In this document: in pieces, positions 4,677-9,442 of the stretch | Layout: each line of letters opens with the position of its first letter | Numbering within the stretch: the first letter of the stretch is position 1 | Origin: Patescibacteria group bacterium | Lineage (GTDB): Bacteria; Patescibacteriota; Patescibacteriia; XYB2-FULL-38-15 | Assembly: GCA_018818855.1 (NCBI GenBank) | Contig: JAHIRI010000033.1 | Coordinates: 1 to 9,442, forward strand | Length of the DNA stretch: 9,442 nt | Reading direction: 5' to 3' | Translations under genes and position numbers: made by a program | The notes under the pieces: model-generated | Told to the model about the DNA's origin: nothing | The model's input: the letters and a program-made list of their open reading frames with translations, nothing else | Database searches by the model: none

Positions 4677-6003
4677 TTTTTACGATAAAAAAATAACTGT
4701 AATGGGACTTGGCCTTTTGGGCCGGGGAGTTGGTGTTGTAAAATATTTGGCGGGAAAGGGTGCAAGGGTGACCGTGACCGACTTAAAGAGTGTAAAAGAT
4801 TTGGCGCCATCGGTTCGTGAAATAAAAAATTTTTTGAAAAATAAAAAGGGAGCATATCAGGTTAAATTTATTTTGGGAAAACATCGGCTGGAAGATTTTC
4901 GCAGTGCCGATATGGTTTTCAAAGCCGCGGGCGTGCCGCTGGATTCCGTCTATATTATTGAGGCAAAGAAAAATGACATTCCGGTTTTTATGGATGATGC
5001 GCTGTTTGGCCGCGAGGCGGGCTGTAAAATAATTGGCATTACAGGAACGCGCGGAAAAACTACAACTTCAAATTTGATTTATGAAATTGCTAAGGCGACT
5101 AGAAAAAAAACGTATCTTGCCGGAAATGTCCGCGGAATGGCGACGCTCCCACTTTTGGAAAAAGTGAAAAAAAACGATCTCGCGGTTTTGGAACTTTCCA
5201 GTTGGCAACTTCAGGGTTGGCGCGATTTAAAAATTAGTCCGTATATTTCCGTCGTGACCAATATTTATCCCGACCACATGAACTATTACAAAAATAGCAT
5301 GACAAAATATGTCCACGACAAAGAAGCAATTTTTGCCAATCAAACAAAAAATGATTTTTTAGTTTTGAATCAAAATTGCGCGTGGTGTAAAAAATTTGCG
5401 AGGAAAGCAAGGGGAAAAATGATTTGGTTTTCTGCGAATGATATACCGCGCGAATGGAAAATTAAAATTTTAGGAGAGCATAATTTGGAAAATGTTGCCG
5501 CGGCAATGGCGGTTGGAAAAATTTTGGGGTTGAGTGAGACGCAGGTTAGAAAAGTGGTAGAAAATTTCCGCGGAGTGCCCGGGCGGCTGGAATTCGTCCG
5601 TGAAGTTAGCGGCGTGAAATATTATAACGATACGACGGCGACTATGCCTGAAGCGACCATCGCTGCACTCCGAGCGTTAAAGAGTGAAAAAGTAATTTTG
5701 ATCGCCGGCGGGGCAGACAAGAATTTAAACTTTAAAAATTTAGCGCCAGTGATTAAAAAGTACACAAAAGCAGTTGTACTCTTAAGCGGAACCGCGACGC
5801 CAAAGCTGAATTATGAATTAGGAATTATGAAGTATGAATTGCCGATTGTGATTGTGGAAAGTATGAAAAAGGCCGTGGCTACGGCGAGAAAATTTGCTAC
5901 GCGCGGTGATGTCGTGCTTTTGTCTCCCGCCGCCGCGAGTTTTGGAATGTTTAAAAATGAATTTGACAGAGGAGATAAATTTTTGAAAGAAGTTAAAAAA
6001 TAA
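4669..6003 (+). CDS. murD: UDP-N-acetylmuramoyl-L-alanine:D-glutamate ligase
   Basis: This cytoplasmic enzyme adds D-glutamate to UDP-MurNAc-L-Ala using ATP, the second amino-acid step of peptidoglycan precursor synthesis. The N-terminal Rossmann-like UDP-binding domain starts with VMGLGLLGRGVG (11-22). The ATP-binding P-loop GTRGKTT is at 126-132, and ELSSWQLQ (175-182) with NIYPDHMNYY (198-207) are MurD-type central-domain motifs. HNLENVAAA (271-279), GVPGRLEFV (302-310), YNDTTATMPEAT (319-330) and LLSPAAASFGMFKNEFDRGD (417-436) complete the signature. The 444-aa length is normal, so the enzyme looks intact. It starts inside the end of the DUF559 gene and takes its Shine-Dalgarno from the flanking repeat. 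A 7-base tandem repeat is embedded in the C-terminal domain (residues 380-391). The MurE-like gene lies downstream, with a nucleotidyltransferase gene between. Confidence 0.95.
   Translation: MIDFYDKKITVMGLGLLGRGVGVVKYLAGKGARVTVTDLKSVKDLAPSVREIKNFLKNKKGAYQVKFILGKHRLEDFRSADMVFKAAGVPLDSVYIIEAKKNDIPVFMDDALFGREAGCKIIGITGTRGKTTTSNLIYEIAKATRKKTYLAGNVRGMATLPLLEKVKKNDLAVLELSSWQLQGWRDLKISPYISVVTNIYPDHMNYYKNSMTKYVHDKEAIFANQTKNDFLVLNQNCAWCKKFARKARGKMIWFSANDIPREWKIKILGEHNLENVAAAMAVGKILGLSETQVRKVVENFRGVPGRLEFVREVSGVKYYNDTTATMPEATIAALRALKSEKVILIAGGADKNLNFKNLAPVIKKYTKAVVLLSGTATPKLNYELGIMKYELPIVIVESMKKAVATARKFATRGDVVLLSPAAASFGMFKNEFDRGDKFLKEVKK
5808..5840 (+). repeat. In-frame heptanucleotide repeat within murD
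   Basis: Units GAATTAT, GAATTAG, GAATTAT, GAAGTAT and a partial GAATT run head to tail, about 4.7 copies of 7 bases. They encode most of LNYELGIMKYEL (residues 380-391) in the C-terminal domain, between LLSGTAT and LPIVIVESMKKA. The composition and period resemble the repeat before the Nudix gene. The reading frame is kept, so the insertion or expansion is tolerated. Confidence 0.65.
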
Positions 6004-6009
6004 GATAGT

Positions 6010-6483
6010 ATGGAAAAATATTTAACGGAGAGGCCCCACAAGACTATCTTTTCGGAAGAGTTGATTAATAAACTGAGACAGGAAGCTGTTGATAAGATAA
6101 AATCAAAATTGTTGCCCAACGAAAAGATAATCAAAATAATTTTAATTGGCTCATCCGTAAAAAATAATTTTGGGGAATATGAACAGCCCGGATTTAGAGA
6201 AAGTTTATTTTCTGATTTTGATTTCATTATTTTTGTGGATGACGACTATGAAATACCAAATTGGCTTGATAGAGAACCCGAGGGGAAACCATTTCCGGAT
6301 GACAGCATAAATCTGGCTTATCGCAATAAAAATTTCGTAGAAGACAAATACGATGTTGAAATATTTTTTATCAGAAAATCAAATATGCAAAATCTTGAAA
6401 TTCAGGAATTAGGTGAAATTGCGGGAATCCCCATGACCCCAGAAAGCAAGCATGATCATTTAATTATCTATTCTAGAGATTAG
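6010..6483 (+). CDS. Small nucleotidyltransferase-fold (pol beta/MNT-like) protein
   Basis: The 157-aa protein shows the minimal nucleotidyltransferase signature: strand IIKIILIGSSV (40-50) with G47-S48-S49, then SDFDFIIFVDD (68-78), where D69 and D71 would bind two metal ions. A third acidic strand, KYDVEIFFI (113-121), supplies D115 or E117. Proteins of this superfamily transfer nucleotides to proteins, RNA, antibiotics or other nucleotides; the acceptor cannot be told here. An insertion between the second and third acidic positions (79-112) is rich in Pro, Asp and Glu. There is no adjacent HEPN gene, so a classical MNT-HEPN toxin-antitoxin pair is not supported. It starts 6 bases after murD and ends 20 bases before the MurE-like gene, so it is very probably co-transcribed with them. 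There is no Shine-Dalgarno. Confidence 0.7.
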   Translation: MEKYLTERPHKTIFSEELINKLRQEAVDKIKSKLLPNEKIIKIILIGSSVKNNFGEYEQPGFRESLFSDFDFIIFVDDDYEIPNWLDREPEGKPFPDDSINLAYRNKNFVEDKYDVEIFFIRKSNMQNLEIQELGEIAGIPMTPESKHDHLIIYSRD

Positions 6484-6503
6484 GCTTTTATTTTGGTACA
6501 AAT

Positions 6504-7814
6504 ATGAACATAAAAGAATTAATCAAAAAAATTATTCCGGGATTTTTGCTTCGCGCCTACCATAAAACTCTGGCTTTGGCGGCCAATGTTTTTTATGATT
6601 TTCCGTCAAATGAAATGGTGGTGATCGGGGTGACGGGAACGAACGGAAAATCAACGACCGTGCATCTGATTGCTAAAATGTTTGAGGGCGCGGGATTTAA
6701 AGTTGGTGCGACCTCCACGGTTGGTTTTAAAATCGCGAATGAGGAATGTTTGAATAAAAAAAAGATGACCATGCTCGGCCGGTTTGCTTTGCAAAAATTA
6801 TTGCGCCAAATGGTTTCCGTCGGCTGCCGGTATGCCGTGATTGAAACTTCGTCACAGGGAGTGGAACAATATCGCCATCTCGGCGTAAATTATGATGTCG
6901 CGGTTTTTACAAATTTGACGCCAGAACATATTGAAGCGCACGGCAGTTTCGAAAATTACAAAAAAGCTAAAGGAAAATTTTTCGAGCATTTGACGGCCAA
7001 GCCGAAAAAAGTGATTGACGGGAAAATGGTGCCAAAAGTGAGTGTGGTAAATTTGGATGACGAGCACGCAAAATATTTTACGGAATTTCCCGCGGATGAA
7101 AAAAATAATTATGGAATAAAAAACCAGGCAGATGTTCGGGCGGAAAATGTGACGCTCGGAAATAATGGCGCGGATTTTACAGTCAGCGGCGTGCCGTTTC
7201 ATTTGAATTTATTGGGAGAATTTAATGTTTATAATGTTTTAGCTACTGCGTGTGTTGGCCTGTCGCAAGGAATAGCCCTTGATGTGATAGCAAAATTATT
7301 AGAGCAGGTTCCTGCCGTGCCGGGCCGAATGGAATTTATTAATGAAGGACAAAATTTTAAAGTTTTGGTGGATTACGCGCCGGAGCCGGAATCAATGAGA
7401 CAATTGTACAAAACAGTTCGTGACGCGGGATTTTTAACTGATGGGGCAAAAATAATTCATGTGCTTGGTTCAGCCGGTGGCGGTCGCGATAAATCTCGTC
7501 GGCCGATTTTGGGAAAGATTGCCGCGGAAAACGCCGATTACATTATCATTACAAATGAAGATCCTTACGATGAAAATCCGATGGAAATTATAAATCAAGT
7601 GGCAGCCGGCGCGGCGGGCAAAGAAGAAAGTGTAAATTTATTTAAAATTTTAGATCGCGGCGAAGCGATTGCCAAAGCGCTTGGTCTTGCCCATGAAAAT
7701 GATTTGGTAATAATTACCGGTAAAGGTTCAGAGCAGGCGATCTGCGTTGCCAATAATAAGAAAATTCCCTGGGACGATCGGGAAAAAGCGAGAGAAATTT
7801 TAAAGAAAAAATAA
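6504..7814 (+). CDS. murE: MurE-type Mur ligase (UDP-MurNAc-L-Ala-D-Glu : third-residue amino acid ligase), short N-terminus
   Basis: The family uses ATP to add the third peptide residue (usually L-Lys or meso-diaminopimelate) to UDP-MurNAc-L-Ala-D-Glu in the cytoplasm. The P-loop GTNGKST is at 45-51; ETSSQGVEQYRHLG (114-127), NLTPEHIEAHG (137-147) and the YKKAKGKFF helix (152-160, with the usual carbamylated-lysine position) follow. EFNVYNVLA (239-247), VPGRMEFI (272-279), VLVDYAPEPESM (287-298) and LGSAGGGRDKSRRPILG (321-337) are MurE-like. The P-loop begins only 45 residues in, so the usual ~90-residue N-terminal UDP-sugar domain is missing or reduced to a hydrophobic helix (8-32). Where DAP enzymes have DNPR, this protein reads TNEDPYDENP (350-359), with Tyr for Arg. 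The third-residue substrate is therefore uncertain. Its stop overlaps the next start as TAATG. Confidence 0.85.
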   Translation: MNIKELIKKIIPGFLLRAYHKTLALAANVFYDFPSNEMVVIGVTGTNGKSTTVHLIAKMFEGAGFKVGATSTVGFKIANEECLNKKKMTMLGRFALQKLLRQMVSVGCRYAVIETSSQGVEQYRHLGVNYDVAVFTNLTPEHIEAHGSFENYKKAKGKFFEHLTAKPKKVIDGKMVPKVSVVNLDDEHAKYFTEFPADEKNNYGIKNQADVRAENVTLGNNGADFTVSGVPFHLNLLGEFNVYNVLATACVGLSQGIALDVIAKLLEQVPAVPGRMEFINEGQNFKVLVDYAPEPESMRQLYKTVRDAGFLTDGAKIIHVLGSAGGGRDKSRRPILGKIAAENADYIIITNEDPYDENPMEIINQVAAGAAGKEESVNLFKILDRGEAIAKALGLAHENDLVIITGKGSEQAICVANNKKIPWDDREKAREILKKK

Positions 7815-8512
7815 TGGATGAAATTATTGTCAAAAAAGTAACCCTGAAAGCCGGCGAAGAAATTGTCGCCGTGGTTCGGAATTTTGGCTTAACACTTTGG
7901 CCAAAAATTTTGGTGGCGGCATTTTTAATTATTGCCCCATTCTTTTTTCTTTTTCCACTTTTTGGCCGGGGGTATTGGGGCGTAGCGCTTTTTTTCCTGC
8001 CGATTTTGCTCGGCGTAATTTTTACTATCAGGACTTTTGTTCTTTGGTATTACAACGCTTTCATTATTACAAACCGCAGAGTGGTTGATATTGATCAGCG
8101 AGGATTTTTTGAGCGAGTTGTTTCTGAAGCGGATTTTTCGGAAATTAAAGATATCTCCCATCGCCGCAAAGGAATTTGGCAGACAATTTTTCGTTATGGC
8201 AATGTTCGAATCCAAATTTCCGACACTGACATTGGGTTAGAAATAAGAAATGTTCGCGCGCCAGAAGATATCCAGCAACTCATTTCTGATCTGCTCCATC
8301 CGGCGCGGCGCAAGCCGGACGGAACGCCGGATTTGTCCATTGCTCCGCCTGACAATGAAGAATTTAAGATTATTAAAGAAAATGTTGCTGACCTTAGCGA
8401 GAAGCAACTTGAAGAACTTGACAGCTTGATTAGAAATAGAATTCGCCAGATTAAATTGAAAAGACTTGAAGAAATCAAAAATATTGGGCGGGATGAAGGG
8501 TGTTCGACATAG
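7814..8512 (+). CDS. Bacterial PH-domain (YdbS/DUF304-like) membrane protein
   Basis: Two hydrophobic helices (about residues 28-49 and 56-78) are followed by a bacterial PH-like domain (about 79-160). That domain has the typical ITNRRVVDIDQRGFFERVVSEA beginning (84-105, R88-R89), the SEIKDI strand, and a GNVRI strand (129-133). Such proteins are membrane-anchored with a cytosolic PH-like module; their molecular role is mostly unknown. A Pro- and Arg-rich linker (161-183) leads to a charged helix (185-222) that may form a coiled coil. The ATG at 7814 overlaps the stop of the MurE-like gene by one base, giving close translational coupling. The 3' end carries the -35 box of the next unit, so the last codons and the promoter share sequence. 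There is no Shine-Dalgarno. Confidence 0.85.
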   Translation: MDEIIVKKVTLKAGEEIVAVVRNFGLTLWPKILVAAFLIIAPFFFLFPLFGRGYWGVALFFLPILLGVIFTIRTFVLWYYNAFIITNRRVVDIDQRGFFERVVSEADFSEIKDISHRRKGIWQTIFRYGNVRIQISDTDIGLEIRNVRAPEDIQQLISDLLHPARRKPDGTPDLSIAPPDNEEFKIIKENVADLSEKQLEELDSLIRNRIRQIKLKRLEEIKNIGRDEGCST

Positions 8513-8532
8513 TCCGGGAAAAATGGTATACT
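8504..8532 (+). promoter_or_regulatory. Sigma70-type promoter for the FtsB-like gene
   Basis: TCGACA (8504-8509; one change from TTGACA), exactly 17 bases of spacer, then TATACT (8527-8532; one change from TATAAT) preceded by TGG as an extended -10. Transcription would start near 8539, about 14 bases before the ATG at 8553. The -35 overlaps the last codons and stop of the PH-domain gene. It is the best promoter in the window. Confidence 0.65.
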
Positions 8533-8552
8533 TAGAAAGTATTTTTTAAATT

Positions 8553-8948
8553 ATGAAGAAAGAATTAAATAGCAAGCGCATTCTCTCTTCAAGGCTTTTT
8601 TTATTTTTAGGAGTTATTGTTTTAGGATTTTTGATTTTTTCTTTTGGGAAGAAATTTTTTGAAAGCAGGGAAATTGACGATCAGATCAGGGAGGCGGGGG
8701 ATGAAATCGCGAGACTTGAAGTAAAAGATGAGGAACTCGGCAATTTTCTTGATTTTTTAAATACGGATGATTTTTTGGAACAAGAAGCCCGGCTGAAATT
8801 TAATTTACAAAAACCGGGAGAATCGGTCGTGATAATTCCGGGATCGGGAAGAGGAGGCGAGAATAATAAAAATAAAAAAGACGCATCATCCGAAAATCAA
8901 TCAGAGGGCAATCCTAAAAAGTGGTGGAATTATTTTTTTAAAAGTTAA
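8553..8948 (+). CDS. FtsB/DivIC-like septum formation initiator protein
   Basis: This is a single-pass membrane protein of the divisome, expected to work with FtsL- and FtsQ-type proteins to activate septal wall synthesis. A basic cytosolic N-terminus (1-13) precedes a TM helix (about 14-32). A coiled coil (about 36-66) comes next, followed by the family's conserved LNTDDFLEQEARLKFNLQKP (69-88) with GESVVIIPG after it. The polar, Asn/Lys-rich tail (98-121) ends in NPKKWWNYFFKS, a tail I associate with Patescibacteria members. The 131-aa length fits the family. It has its own promoter and no Shine-Dalgarno. Placement just after the mur genes fits a division and cell-wall cluster. FtsB versus DivIC cannot be separated on sequence alone. 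Confidence 0.88.
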   Translation: MKKELNSKRILSSRLFLFLGVIVLGFLIFSFGKKFFESREIDDQIREAGDEIARLEVKDEELGNFLDFLNTDDFLEQEARLKFNLQKPGESVVIIPGSGRGGENNKNKKDASSENQSEGNPKKWWNYFFKS

Positions 8949-8974
8949 ATTATAAATAATAAAAGTTATTTTTT

Positions 8975-9442
8975 ATGGAATCATCAACAAACGAAAATCA
9001 AGAGAAGGAAACGGAAATTTTAGAAAATAATCCCGAGATGCCTGCCGCGGCGGAACCTTCACAAAATTTAAAAAAAAGTGGAGTGAAAAGATTTTTCCTC
9101 GGCCTCGGGTTTGGCGCGTTAATAGTTATAATTTTGGCGGCAGTAATTTTTGGAGTTGGAATTTATCGCTTTGGTTGGAGCGGTGAAGTCGTTGCAAAAA
9201 TTACCAGAGTGGCGCCTTATCCGGTAGCGTTCGTTAATTGGCGGCCGATAAGTTTTTATGATTATGCCGATGATGTAGAAACTTTGAAAACTTTTTTCGC
9301 GAGCCAGGGAGAAAATTTGGGTGCGGCCGTTCCTGATGAGAAAGAAATGAAAAAACAAGTTTTGGATCGCCTTATCAGCAACAAACTTTCATATCAGTTG
9401 GCAAAAAAATATAATATAAAAATTTCCGATGATGAACTGGAG
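8975..9442 (+). CDS. SurA N-terminal-like membrane-anchored foldase/chaperone (3' truncated by window end)
   Basis: The frame is open from ATG 8975 to the last base, giving 156 residues. A polar, acidic cytosolic N-terminus (1-34) is followed by a TM helix (about 41-64). The outer part then reads VAFVNWRPISFYDYADDVE (84-102), which matches the start of SurA/PrsA-like proteins where a conserved V-N-G/x-x-x-I segment begins the chaperone domain. The helices KEMKKQVLDRLISNKLSYQLA (123-143) and KYNIKISDDELE (145-156) fit the SurA_N pattern (V-L-D-x-LI...LL...A...I-x-V-S-D-x-E). Such proteins help fold or traffic exported proteins, and many carry a parvulin PPIase domain further on, which cannot be seen here. 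It lies 26 bases after the FtsB-like gene and probably shares its promoter. Confidence 0.78.
   Translation, partial: MESSTNENQEKETEILENNPEMPAAAEPSQNLKKSGVKRFFLGLGFGALIVIILAAVIFGVGIYRFGWSGEVVAKITRVAPYPVAFVNWRPISFYDYADDVETLKTFFASQGENLGAAVPDEKEMKKQVLDRLISNKLSYQLAKKYNIKISDDELE

Noticed and set aside
4577..4855. Minus-strand open frame across the DUF559 end and murD start
   Set aside because: It is the antisense of the repeat and of murD, has no family pattern, and both genes beneath it are well supported.
5811..6227. Minus-strand open frame across the murD end and nucleotidyltransferase start
   Set aside because: Shadow of two real + strand genes, with no recognisable domain.
6010..6483. MNT antitoxin of a MNT-HEPN toxin-antitoxin pair
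   Set aside because: No HEPN-type gene adjoins; both neighbours are Mur ligases.
6852..7202. Minus-strand open frame within the MurE-like gene
   Set aside because: Antisense to conserved ligase motifs; no start signal or family resemblance.
8194..8478. Minus-strand Ser-rich open frame within the PH-domain gene
   Set aside because: The composition is what antisense of an acidic, Glu/Asp/Leu-rich helix would give.
8956..8974. Terminator between the FtsB-like and SurA-like genes (AATAA...TTATT then T-run)
   Set aside because: Only about 5 A/T pairs in the stem; too weak to separate from A/T-rich background.

Overview
The window is a dense, single-strand (+) stretch of a small, A/T-rich bacterial genome. 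Gene content and style suggest a Patescibacteria/CPR-type bacterium. The pointers are compact Mur ligases, a short FtsB/DivIC-like protein ending in a KKWWNYFF tail, a membrane-anchored SurA-like protein, very short intergenic gaps, and almost no Shine-Dalgarno sequences. TGA is used as a stop and never appears in frame inside genes, so the code looks standard (table 11). The lineage is an inference from gene style; no rRNA or other phylogenetic marker is present.

Layout. Bases 1-138 hold the C-terminal end of a gene that looks like a GT4-type glycosyltransferase. Its last residues and stop codon lie in the first of two tandem copies (118-176 and 182-235) of a repeat with identical arms and different hairpin cores. 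Next comes a tight run of genes: an M50 site-2-protease-type metalloprotease with two CBS domains (283-1392), a translin-family protein (1383-1973), an Ap4A-hydrolase-type Nudix enzyme (2012-2422), an unrecognised two-TM protein with CorA-like topology (2434-3681), and a COG2426-type small membrane protein (3696-4190).

Between that run and the cell-wall genes sits a DUF559 (VSR-like endonuclease fold) gene, 4248-4676. It is enclosed by imperfect ~39-base inverted repeats, each containing its own perfect 8-bp hairpin. The right repeat encodes the C-terminus of the DUF559 protein and also provides the only strong Shine-Dalgarno in the window, placed in front of murD. This looks like a domesticated or still-mobile unit and is the most interesting structure here.

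The cell-wall and division part follows: murD (4669-6003), a small nucleotidyltransferase-fold protein (6010-6483), a MurE-type ligase that lacks the usual N-terminal domain and the DAP-specific DNPR arginine (6504-7814), and a bacterial PH-domain membrane protein (7814-8512). A clear sigma70-type promoter overlapping the end of that gene starts a new unit: an FtsB/DivIC-like septum protein (8553-8948) and the 5' part of a SurA-N-type foldase or chaperone (8975 to the window end). No tRNA, rRNA or CRISPR array was seen, and no gene-free stretch exceeds 300 bases.
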